Source: Candidatus Nanopelagicales bacterium (GTDB taxonomy: Bacteria; Actinomycetota; Actinomycetes; S36-B12). Taken from it: a stretch of DNA of 8,576 nt. The stretch is from NCBI GenBank assembly GCA_023264215.1, contig JALQSY010000024.1, forward strand, positions 1 to 8,576. The letters run 5' to 3'. Made by a program: the position numbers and the translations under genes. Shown here one piece after another: positions 1 to 5,163 of the stretch. A model generated the notes under the pieces. It had not been told where the DNA came from and did not search any database. It saw only the letters and a program-made list of their open reading frames with translations. Position 1 is the first letter of the stretch. Each line of letters begins with the position of its first letter.

Positions 1-848
1 ATGTTCGACTCCTCCATCTCCGCGATGAGCGTGGCCAAATCGCTGGCAGTGGACTCGACCGCTCCGGTCAGCGGGTAGCAGCCGAGCGTGCGGAAGCGCA
101 CCGACTTCATCTGCGGCTGCTCGCCGGGTTCGAGCGGGTAGCGCTCGTCGTCCACCATGATCAAGGTGCCGCCGCGTTCGACAACCGGGCGCTCCTTGGC
201 GAAGTACAGAGACGGGATCTCGATCTGCTCGCGTTCGATGTAGCGCCAGATGTCCAACTCCGTCCAGTTGGAAAGCGGGAATACCCGCATGGTCTGCCCC
301 TCGGCGAGGGTGGTGTTGGCCGTGTGCCAGAACTCCGGGCGCTGCTTACGTGGATCCCATCGGTGCCCTGGTTCGCGCAGCGAGAAGATCCGCTCCTTCG
401 CGCGGCTGCGCTCTTCATCGCGTCGAGCACCACCGATCGCCGCATCGAATCCGTAGCGGTCCAGGCCTTCGCGCAGGGCGACGGTCTTCATGATGCGGGT
501 GTACTCGTGGGTGCCGTGGGTGAAGGGGGTGATGCCCTCCTCCACCGCATCGGTGTTGGTAGCGATACGCAGATCCAGGCCGAGTTCGGCGGCACGGCGG
601 TCGCGGAACTCGATCATCTCCCGGAACTTCCAGGTGGTGTCGATGTGCATGACCTTGAACGGGATCGGAGCCGGGGCGAAGGCCTTGCGCGCCAGGTGCA
701 GCAGAACCGAGGAGTCCTTGCCGATGGAGTACAGCAGCACCGGGCGGCGGAAGGCGCCGGCGACCTCCCGGTAGACGTGGATGGCCTCGGCCTCGAGGGC
801 GTCGAGGACATCATCTTCGGAGACCGTCGCGGGGGCAGCGGAGGTCAC
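1..848 (-). CDS. cysD: Sulfate adenylyltransferase subunit 2 (CysD), 3' end cut by the window
   Basis: CysD is the ATP-sulfurylase subunit that makes adenosine 5'-phosphosulfate from sulfate and ATP, working with the GTPase CysN in sulfate assimilation or PAPS supply. My translation of the minus strand reads [20 protein letters not shown] at the start. A PP-loop nucleotide-binding motif (YSIGKDSS) follows at residues 40-47, then [22 protein letters not shown] and [15 protein letters not shown]. All are typical of CysD, an adenine-nucleotide alpha-hydrolase-fold protein. The window holds 282 codons. E. coli CysD has about 302, so about 30 C-terminal residues lie beyond position 1; cysN probably follows. 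I chose GTG 848 because AGGAAGG (860-854) lies 5 nt upstream. An in-frame GTG at 854 overlaps that SD and would overlap the stop of a possible leader ORF. The upstream neighbour, 84 nt away on the same strand, is a putative 2OG oxygenase gene. No cysH or cysC is seen. Confidence 0.95.
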   Translation of the reverse strand, partial: MTSAAPATVSEDDVLDALEAEAIHVYREVAGAFRRPVLLYSIGKDSSVLLHLARKAFAPAPIPFKVMHIDTTWKFREMIEFRDRRAAELGLDLRIATNTDAVEEGITPFTHGTHEYTRIMKTVALREGLDRYGFDAAIGGARRDEERSRAKERIFSLREPGHRWDPRKQRPEFWHTANTTLAEGQTMRVFPLSNWTELDIWRYIEREQIEIPSLYFAKERPVVERGGTLIMVDDERYPLEPGEQPQMKSVRFRTLGCYPLTGAVESTASDLATLIAEMEESN

Positions 849-850
849 GA

Positions 851-886
851 TCACCTTCCTGGGTAGCCCGCGGGTCCGCGGGTCAC
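851..886 (-). promoter_or_regulatory. Possible 11-codon leader ORF and stem-loop just upstream of cysD
   Basis: On the minus strand a GTG at 886 is preceded by GGAGGG (896-891, 4-nt spacer). It opens an 11-codon frame, [11 protein letters not shown], that stops at TGA 853-851, only 2 nt before the chosen cysD GTG and overlapping (GTGA) the alternative GTG at 854. The same stretch carries a GC-only stem, CCCGCGG/CCGCGGG (867-882), ending 6 nt before the cysD SD. Together they could couple or tune cysD translation. The peptide has no cysteine codons, so it is not the poly-Cys attenuator type. The arrangement is visible, but its function is inferred and could be chance in GC-rich DNA. Confidence 0.25.
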
Positions 887-932
887 GATGCCCTCCACGC
901 TACCGGCGGGGGGCGCTTCGGGCGAAACCGAC

Positions 933-1694
933 TCAGGCCTCGCTCATGACGTCGACCATGGCGCCGGACTTCGCCTCACGCTCAGCGCGACGGCGCGCCA
1001 CGGTTGCCTGCGCGTCATCGATCACGGCCTGGTCGAGCGGCGCGTTGTCCACCCGGCTCCGCGGGCTGCGGGCTCGGATGTACTCGCCGAGCTCGGGCCC
1101 GGATTCCCACGACGTGATGAGGCAGTAGCGCGGCTCGTCGCCGGTGTGCCACACCGCGTGCCACAGGCGCTGGGTGTCGATGATCACCTGCGTGCCGGCA
1201 GGCAGGGGGATGCGCGTCTCCGTCGACGGATCGTCCTTGTCCTCCCGCAGGATCATGTAGGAGTCGGGGTTGTCCGTCAGGTTGAAGAAGCCGCGCACGA
1301 TCCAGCCCGTGCCCTCGGGGTTGAGACGATTGTTGTCGTCCTGGTGGAGATTCCAGATGCAGTCGGCGTACTCATTGGGCTGGAGCTCGATCACCCGGCA
1401 GCGGCCGATGTTGGCGCCCGGCTCCTCCGCTCGCGCCTTGAGCCGGGGGGCACGCTCGATATTGGCGTCCACCCACACTCCGTCCTTGTCTGTCTTGGGC
1501 GGATTGTGGTGCCAGAAGCCGTTGCACTCCAGGTCGCCGTACGCCGACGCGAGCGGCGCGAAGCGGGTGTCGCCCGAGGACTTCCAGTCCACGAATTCGA
1601 TGTCGAGCCACTCCTGCGGATCCTGCGACTGGTCGTAGGACTCCAGGACGACGTAGCCGGTCTCCTCGAGCTCGGGCAACTTGACGTAGCTCAT
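933..1694 (-). CDS. Uncharacterised protein with Fe(II)/2-oxoglutarate oxygenase signature
   Basis: This 253-residue soluble protein has no signal peptide or membrane segment. I do not recognise a named family. Its centre carries what looks like the non-haem iron facial triad of 2OG oxygenases: H117-Q-D119 in WNLHQDDNNR, and a distal H179 in RLWHAVWH followed by R189 ten residues later, the usual place for the Arg that binds the 2OG carboxylate. Between them, GWIVRGFFNLTDNPDSYMIL and IPLPAGTQVIIDT look like the paired strands and turn of a double-stranded beta-helix. The last 40 residues are charged and probably helical. ATG 1694 has an AGAGG Shine-Dalgarno 6 nt upstream. It lies between tsnR and cysD and could be co-transcribed with cysD (84-nt gap), which hints at a sulfur or sulfated substrate. 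The substrate is unknown. The fold call is an inference from the motif and its spacing. Confidence 0.7.
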   Translation of the reverse strand: MSYVKLPELEETGYVVLESYDQSQDPQEWLDIEFVDWKSSGDTRFAPLASAYGDLECNGFWHHNPPKTDKDGVWVDANIERAPRLKARAEEPGANIGRCRVIELQPNEYADCIWNLHQDDNNRLNPEGTGWIVRGFFNLTDNPDSYMILREDKDDPSTETRIPLPAGTQVIIDTQRLWHAVWHTGDEPRYCLITSWESGPELGEYIRARSPRSRVDNAPLDQAVIDDAQATVARRRAEREAKSGAMVDVMSEA

Positions 1695-1712
1695 GCAACA
1701 CCTCTTCCGCGT

Positions 1713-1728
1713 GGTCGCATCCGCGACC
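1713..1728. repeat. Small inverted repeat in the oxygenase gene leader
   Basis: GGTCGC-ATCC-GCGACC is a perfect 6-bp stem with a 4-nt loop, placed 19-34 nt before the oxygenase ATG and just upstream of its SD. On the minus strand a TAGGTT hexamer (1739-1734) directly upstream resembles a sigma-A -10 (TANNNT), but I see no matching -35. The stem could be a small operator or leader hairpin, or it could be chance. Confidence 0.3.
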
Positions 1729-1782
1729 GGCCCAACCTAGGCCCGACCATTCTCCCCCACGGCCGCAGGATCGCCGGGGAGG

Positions 1783-1801
1783 GCACGCGGGTGTCGCGTG
1801 C
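1783..1801 (-). terminator. Stem-loop downstream of tsnR, possible U-less terminator
   Basis: GCACGCG-GGTGT-CGCGTGC forms a perfect 7-bp, all but one G-C, stem with a 5-nt loop. It lies 32 nt past the tsnR stop and 25 nt downstream of the palindrome at 1826-1843. Neither is followed by a T tract on the minus strand. Actinobacterial terminators often lack one, so this pair may end the infC-rpmI-rplT-tsnR transcript. Confidence 0.4.
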
Positions 1802-1825
1802 GTCACGCCAGCCCCTCGCTGATGC

Positions 1826-1843
1826 CGGGGACCTAGGTCCCCG
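1826..1843. promoter_or_regulatory. 18-bp perfect palindrome spanning the tsnR stop codon (DosR-like core or terminator)
   Basis: CGGGGACCTAGGTCCCCG reads the same on both strands, and the tsnR TAG stop sits in its centre. The core GGGAC-N4-GTCCC has the half-sites and spacing of the actinobacterial DosR/DevR (OsdR) operator. The flanking TT/AA and the AT-rich centre of that consensus are only partly met; I count 14 of 20 positions. It lies about 132 nt upstream of the oxygenase ATG. Alternatively it is a 7-bp stem with a CTAG loop acting in termination. The sequence alone does not decide between these. Confidence 0.4.
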
Positions 1844-2642
1844 ATCGCGCCGCCGACGTGGCGTAGAGGCAGATGGCCGCCGAGGCCGCGAGGTTGAGGC
1901 TCTCGGCCGCGCCCGCCATCGGGATGCGCACCGTGGCATCGACCGACTCCCGCCACGCGGGGTCCACCCCGTGCGCCTCGCTGCCGAAGACCCAGGCGAT
2001 GGGCCCGCGCAGCAGTTCGGCCGCGTCAGTCAACGCCGCACTCGCGTGCGCGTCAGCGGCGACCAGGCGCAACCCGGCTTCTCGAGCGGAGGCGAGGACC
2101 TCGGTCATCGTCGCGTCCGTGCTGAGAGGTACGTGGAAGATCGATCCTGCCGTGGAGCGCACGCACTTGCCGTTGTGGGGATCAACCGATCCGTCGGTGA
2201 GGATGACCGCGTCGGCGCCCATGGCGTCGGCGGTGCGAATGATCGTGCCGGCATTGCCGGGGTCGGCGACCTTGTCGAGGACGACGACGAGCGGTGCGGA
2301 CGATGCCAGCGAGCCGATGACCTCGCCGAGCGGCCGGGTCACGAGCGCGCAGACCGCGATGACTCCCTGCGGGTTCTGCGTCTGCGACATGGCGTCGAGC
2401 ACGTCGTCGGTGGCGAGGGCGACGCGAGCGCCCTGTGAACGGGCCCGCTCGAGGAACTCCGGGTAGCGCTGCGCGGCCGCCTCGGTGACGTAGAGCTCGA
2501 GGACCGAGCGTGCTAGGGCCTCGCGGACGGCCTGCGGCCCCTCGACGACGAAGGCACCGCGCTCAGCGCGGTGCCTTCGGTCGTGCAGGTGGCGGACCTT
2601 CGTGACGCGCTCGGAGCGCGTCGACGTCAGGTCGGCCGACAT
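1833..2642 (-). CDS. TrmH/SpoU-family rRNA 2'-O-methyltransferase (TsnR type)
   Basis: This 269-residue enzyme should transfer a methyl group from S-adenosylmethionine to a ribose 2'-OH in rRNA. An N-terminal RNA-binding substrate domain (about 1-100, including GAFVVEGPQAVREAL) is followed by a SpoU knot domain. Motif 1 is DPGNAGTIIRTADAMGAD (127-144), motif 2 WVFGSEAHGV (217-226) and motif 3 IPMAGAAESLNLAASAAICL (240-259). All key residues appear present. ATG 2642 follows the rplT stop by 9 nt with only a weak SD, so translation is probably coupled to rplT. The place after infC-rpmI-rplT is the usual actinobacterial one for this gene, usually annotated tsnR or as a generic RNA methyltransferase. 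The exact target nucleotide cannot be read from the sequence. Codons 22-32 are built on a near-perfect palindrome, and the stop codon lies in another. Confidence 0.93.
   Translation of the reverse strand: MSADLTSTRSERVTKVRHLHDRRHRAERGAFVVEGPQAVREALARSVLELYVTEAAAQRYPEFLERARSQGARVALATDDVLDAMSQTQNPQGVIAVCALVTRPLGEVIGSLASSAPLVVVLDKVADPGNAGTIIRTADAMGADAVILTDGSVDPHNGKCVRSTAGSIFHVPLSTDATMTEVLASAREAGLRLVAADAHASAALTDAAELLRGPIAWVFGSEAHGVDPAWRESVDATVRIPMAGAAESLNLAASAAICLYATSAARSGT
2549..2579. repeat. 31-nt near-perfect palindrome inside the tsnR 5' coding region
   Basis: Two 15-nt arms (2549-2563 and 2565-2579) are exact reverse complements around a single C at 2564. As RNA this folds to about 13 bp with a 5-nt loop, mostly G-C. 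On the minus strand it begins 63 nt inside tsnR, about 73 nt past the rplT stop, and encodes RRHRAERGAFV while remaining fully palindromic. No T tract follows. It could reduce tsnR expression relative to the ribosomal-protein genes through an intragenic stem, or stabilise the 3' end of the rplT message. Confidence 0.6.
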
Positions 2643-2651
2643 CTCGGGCGG

Positions 2652-3020
2652 TCAGGCCGCCGATGCGGGGAGCGAGGACTTCGCCAGGTCGACCAGGGCG
2701 TCGAACGCGGTCGGGTCGCTCACCGCGATCTCCGCGAGCATGCGGCGATCGACCTGGACGTCAGCCGCCTTGAGGCCCTGGATGAAGCGGTTGTACGTCA
2801 TGCCGCGAGCGCGGACCGCGGCGTTGATGCGCTGGATCCACAGGCGGCGGAAATCGCCCTTGCGGTCCTTGCGGTCGTTGTAGGCGTAGACGAGCGAATG
2901 AGTGACCTGCTCCTTGGCCTTGCGGTAGAGCCGGGAGCGCTGGCCGCGGTACCCGCTCGCCTGCTCCAGGACCTCACGGCGCTTCTTGTGAGCGTTGACT
3001 GCTCTCTTCACGCGTGCCAT
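2652..3020 (-). CDS. rplT: 50S ribosomal protein L20
   Basis: L20 is an early-assembly protein of the large ribosomal subunit that binds 23S rRNA. The 122-residue product has the family N-terminus [20 protein letters not shown], the basic helical stretch [17 protein letters not shown], and the conserved [20 protein letters not shown] and FIQGLK segments. Its length is usual for the family. ATG 3020 has an AAGGAG SD 7 nt upstream, in a small CCTTCGAAGG palindrome within the 27-nt gap after rpmI. It is third in infC-rpmI-rplT-tsnR. In Firmicutes and E. coli L20 represses its own operon through the mRNA leader. No sequence here lets me claim the same. Confidence 0.98.
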   Translation of the reverse strand: MARVKRAVNAHKKRREVLEQASGYRGQRSRLYRKAKEQVTHSLVYAYNDRKDRKGDFRRLWIQRINAAVRARGMTYNRFIQGLKAADVQVDRRMLAEIAVSDPTAFDALVDLAKSSLPASAA

Positions 3021-3047
3021 GTCGGATCTCCTTCGAAGGTGTGCGGG

Positions 3048-3242
3048 TCACTTCGCCAGAAGGCGCTTGACCTTCTTGACGTCGGCGGGCTTGACGGTCT
3101 CGTCGGCCATGAGGCGACGGGTGCGGCGGCTGGACTTGCCCTCCAGGAGGTGGCGCCGGTTGGCCTGCTCGTGCGTGATCTTGCCCGAGCCGGTCACCTT
3201 GAATCGCTTCTTGGCACCGCTGTGCGTCTTCTGCTTCGGCAT
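3048..3242 (-). CDS. rpmI: 50S ribosomal protein L35
   Basis: This small basic large-subunit protein has 64 residues, the usual length. It starts [20 protein letters not shown], has the family's [21 protein letters not shown] stretch, and ends VKRLLAK. ATG 3242 is preceded by GAGAGGA with a 4-nt gap to the start. It lies 43 nt after the infC stop and 27 nt before rplT, the nearly universal infC-rpmI-rplT order. Confidence 0.98.
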   Translation of the reverse strand: MPKQKTHSGAKKRFKVTGSGKITHEQANRRHLLEGKSSRRTRRLMADETVKPADVKKVKRLLAK

Positions 3243-3285
3243 TGCTGTCCTCTCGGTAGGGCGGCCCCAGGAGTGGGGGTCGTGC

Positions 3286-3849
3286 TCAGGCTTCGGCGGC
3301 GATCGCCTCGGTGTCGACGGCCCGTGCCTGGGTCGCCTTCGTCCGGTGCGGCGCGAGCACCATGATCATGTTGCGACCGTCCTGCTTGGGGGCCGCCTCG
3401 ACGAATCCGAGATCCTGCACATCCTCCGCGAGCTTGGCGAGGAGTCGAAGCCCGAGCTCGGGCCGGGACTGCTCGCGTCCGCGGAACATGATCGTGATCT
3501 TCACCTTGTCGCCCGCCTTGAGGAACCGCACGACGTGACCCTTCTTGGTGTCGTAGTCGTGCTGGTCGATCTTGGGGCGGAGCTTCATCTCCTTGATGAC
3601 GGTGTGCGCCTGGTTCTTGCGCGCCTCGCGGAGCTTGACTGCGGCCTCGTACTTGAACTTGCCGTAGTCCATGAGCTTGCACACGGGCGGCTTCGCCATG
3701 GGCGCGACCTCGACGAGGTCGAGGTCCGAATCCTGGGCGAGACGCAGGGCATCCTCGATGCGGACGATGCCTACCTGCTCACCCTGGGGACCGACAAGTC
3801 GCACCTCGGGGACGCGGATCCGGTCGTTGATCCTTGGCTCGACGCTGAT
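3286..3849 (-). CDS. infC: Translation initiation factor IF-3, ATC start codon
   Basis: IF-3 binds the 30S subunit, prevents subunit joining and checks the start codon. Starting at ATC 3849 the product has 187 residues: (M)[19 protein letters not shown], the signature [20 protein letters not shown] from residue 53, then the C-terminal domain ([31 protein letters not shown]). ATC is the only reasonable start. An in-frame TGA lies at 3867-3865, no ATG, GTG or TTG occurs between it and GTG 3804, and GTG 3804 would remove the conserved EPRINDRIR segment. AGGAGG (3859-3854) lies 4 nt before the ATC. A rare AUU/AUC/AUA start is a known infC hallmark (AUU in E. coli): IF-3 rejects such starts and so limits its own synthesis. 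First gene of infC-rpmI-rplT-tsnR. Confidence 0.97.
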   Translation of the reverse strand: MSVEPRINDRIRVPEVRLVGPQGEQVGIVRIEDALRLAQDSDLDLVEVAPMAKPPVCKLMDYGKFKYEAAVKLREARKNQAHTVIKEMKLRPKIDQHDYDTKKGHVVRFLKAGDKVKITIMFRGREQSRPELGLRLLAKLAEDVQDLGFVEAAPKQDGRNMIMVLAPHRTKATQARAVDTEAIAAEA

Positions 3850-3869
3850 GGCGCCTCCTCGACGTCATT

Positions 3870-3950
3870 CGCCGATGGCCTTCATCGGCGTTGATCTCGA
3901 GGATCGCCCTCGACGCGAGGGCTCGGCACGACATGCCCGGACGTCCGGGC
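3870..3950 (-). promoter_or_regulatory. Structured infC leader with three stem-loops
   Basis: Three perfect inverted repeats lie in series upstream of the infC SD. They are CGCCGATG-N5-CATCGGCG (3870-3890, 8 bp), GCCCTCG-ACG-CGAGGGC (3906-3922, 7 bp) and the 16-nt palindrome GCCCGGACGTCCGGGC (3935-3950). The first ends 11 nt from the SD, close enough to affect ribosome access. The infC operon is autoregulated through its mRNA in E. coli and Bacillus, but I see no match to the known L20-leader families. A leader role here is inferred from position only. Confidence 0.4.
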
Positions 3951-4097
3951 TATCGAGACCTGACACCCTGGGGCGGCAGGTGGGAACCGAGTTCCACTTC
4001 GCGGGCTGCACGGGGCAGCCGACCGGGAGTAAGGCTACCAGCCTCGCGGGGTGGGCCGATCCCGCGGTGCGCCGGGCCACCCGGCCGGGGGCCTCGG

Positions 4098-4166
4098 TCC
4101 GCGAACATCCCGGTTGTTGACACTTACGAGCGACCCCAAGTGTCAATAGCCGGGACGTTCGCAGGA
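4098..4166. repeat. Long imperfect inverted repeat, 25-nt arms and 12-nt loop
   Basis: Arms 4101-4125 and 4138-4162 match at 22 of 25 positions around the loop ACGAGCGACCCC. The innermost 9 bp are the exact pair TTGACACTT/AAGTGTCAA. Two of the three mismatches become G-U pairs in a plus-strand RNA and the third is A-C; the minus strand would have one G-U and two A-C. A further TCC/GGA pairing (4098-4100 with 4164-4166) extends it past a one-base bulge at 4163. It is less GC-rich than its surroundings. It ends 44 nt before the DUF1844 GTG. Possible identities are a REP/MITE-like dispersed element, a structured RNA or a bidirectional operator. Confidence 0.75.
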
Positions 4167-4210
4167 TGGGACGGGCGGGGCCAGGCATCGCGAACTGGCA
4201 GGCTGGGCCC

Positions 4211-4600
4211 GTGACCGACTCCCCCGACGCTGCCGGATCGCCCGACTCCCCGGATTCCCCCGACGCACCCGACGGTGCCGTGCGCGACCTTGCCGAGGTG
4301 CCTGCCGTCGAGGTGGTGTCAACCCTGGCGGTCCACCTCATGACGGCCGCGGCCATCAGGTGCGGGCTGGGCGAGGGACCCGACGCGGCCGAGGAGATCG
4401 ATCTGGCCGAGGCGCGGATCCTCATCAGTGCGCTTGCAGGCTTGGTCGTCGCCGCGGCGCCGGATCTGGGGTCGCAGCACGCCGCTCCCCTGCGCGATGG
4501 CCTGTCCTCGCTTCAGCGGGCGTTCCGCGAGGTCTCGCCGATCCCGGATGCCCCGGGCGACGGCCCGGGCGAACGGCTGACCGGTCCGGTGACGCCGTAG
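4211..4600 (+). CDS. DUF1844 domain-containing protein
   Basis: This is a small cytoplasmic protein of unknown function, 129 residues from GTG 4211. The N-terminus is an acidic SPD-repeat tail (about residues 4-21). The conserved domain follows: AEVPAVEVVSTLAVHLMTAA from residue 28, an EIDLAEARILISALAGLV helix, then HAAPLRDGLSSLQRAFREVS and PDAPGDGPGERLTGPV at the C-terminus. This pattern is familiar from actinobacterial DUF1844 proteins, often encoded next to infC. I prefer GTG 4211 (product MTDSPDAAG, GGCAGG 8 nt upstream) over the in-frame ATG 4166, which lies at the foot of the long hairpin and would add 15 unlike residues. It is the only plus-strand gene, divergent from infC and convergent with the sseB-like gene. 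No function is known. Confidence 0.9.
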   Translation: MTDSPDAAGSPDSPDSPDAPDGAVRDLAEVPAVEVVSTLAVHLMTAAAIRCGLGEGPDAAEEIDLAEARILISALAGLVVAAAPDLGSQHAAPLRDGLSSLQRAFREVSPIPDAPGDGPGERLTGPVTP

Positions 4601-4680
4601 TCGCTGGCGGTCACGCGCTGGGCGACACGAAACCGCGTTGAGCCGCCCCGAATCGCGGCCCACTGTCGTCCAGCCGCGGC

Positions 4681-5163
4681 TCAGCCGATGCGCCGCGCGA
4701 GCTCGGCGAGCAGCTCCCCGTCGATCGCGAAGCGCACCGGTCCGCCGATGTCGACGAGCACACCCTGCGCGCCCTCCTCGACCGCCGCGGCCGCCACATC
4801 GAACACCGTCACGGGCACGGGCCGCGCCGCCGGATCCCAGGCCCGCATCGTGTCGATGCTGGTGAAGGCGAGGAGGCCACGTCGGCCATCGGGCTGCACG
4901 AGGCTGACGCTCGCCATGTGACTGGCCTTGTCGGCCCCGGTGACCTCATCGGCCTCATCGAGGACCGCGACGATCGGCACGAGCAGGCGTACGCCGGACT
5001 CGAGGAGCTCGCGGACCGCGTCGCCGTCGCCGGATGACAGGGCCGCGGCGAGGCCTGCATCGGCGCTGCCGTCATCGCCGGCGAAGCGAGCGGGAGTCTC
5101 GATGCGGCGACCATCGCCCGTGATCGTCGGGGCGGCCGCGTCGCCCCTGTCCGCCCGGCTCAC
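4681..5163 (-). CDS. SseB-family protein (SseB N-terminal domain)
   Basis: The 160-residue product starts at GTG 5163, which overlaps the hisG stop as GTGA. No strong SD is present, so translation is probably coupled to hisG. After a variable N-terminus come LAAALSSGDGDAVRELLESG (39-57), LLVPIVAVLDEADE (60-73), MASVSLVQPDGRRGLLAFTS (83-102) and DTMRAWDPAARPVPVT (104-119). It ends with VDIGGPVRFAIDGELLAELA. This is the pattern of the actinobacterial SseB-like family, named after E. coli SseB (enhanced serine sensitivity), whose biochemical role is unclear. An upstream ATG at 5334 in this frame would lie inside hisG and encode low-complexity sequence, so I rejected it. It is the last gene of the rib-his run, facing the DUF1844 gene across an 80-nt gap. 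Confidence 0.88.
   Translation of the reverse strand: MSRADRGDAAAPTITGDGRRIETPARFAGDDGSADAGLAAALSSGDGDAVRELLESGVRLLVPIVAVLDEADEVTGADKASHMASVSLVQPDGRRGLLAFTSIDTMRAWDPAARPVPVTVFDVAAAAVEEGAQGVLVDIGGPVRFAIDGELLAELARRIG

Larger units (their letters stand above)
3850..4210. other. 361-nt divergent intergenic region, infC leader / DUF1844 upstream
   Basis: No gene is supported here. From the infC side it holds the infC SD (3859-3854), stem-loops at 3870-3890, 3906-3922 and 3935-3950, a single weak -10-like hexamer for the minus strand (TAGCCT, 4037-4032, no recognisable -35), and the long inverted repeat at 4098-4166. The infC promoter is probably somewhere between 4000 and 4100, which would leave a structured leader of roughly 150-200 nt, but I cannot place it firmly. 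TTGACA occurs on both strands inside the inverted repeat, without a -10 hexamer at usual spacing. Confidence 0.6.

Noticed and set aside
1..848. Horizontal transfer of cysD from its lower GC
   Set aside because: A hand count of 241-300 gives 36/60 GC against 51/60 at 7501-7560, but 421-480 gives 42/60 and the ribosomal-protein region is also lower. The evidence is too thin without a codon-usage calculation.
1691..1750. 19-codon minus-strand frame (from ATG 1750) whose TGA overlaps the oxygenase ATG as ATGA
   Set aside because: The purine run before its ATG leaves only 1-2 nt of spacing, the peptide is Arg/Gly-rich filler, and the frame stays open far upstream into tsnR. Probably chance.
888..2438. 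516-codon open frame on the plus strand
   Set aside because: It runs antisense to the oxygenase gene and tsnR, which both have clear protein motifs. The translation is Arg/Gly/Val-rich with no recognisable motif, and no SD supports it. Long antisense frames are expected at this GC content.
3865..3885. Six-codon frame MKAIGE upstream of infC on the minus strand
   Set aside because: No SD precedes it, and it is explained by the 8-bp stem-loop it lies in.
2571..3894. Two long plus-strand open frames (2571-3365 and 2995-3894)
   Set aside because: Both are shadows of rplT, rpmI and infC and have no family features.
4117..4146. TTGACA hexamers on both strands in the long inverted repeat as -35 boxes
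   Set aside because: No TANNNT-like hexamer occurs 16-19 nt downstream on either strand. The hexamers are part of the repeat's symmetry.
4601..4680. Terminator between the DUF1844 and sseB-like genes
   Set aside because: Only CGGCT-C-AGCCG at the sseB-like stop and short GC-rich pairs are present. None makes a stem of useful length with a workable loop.
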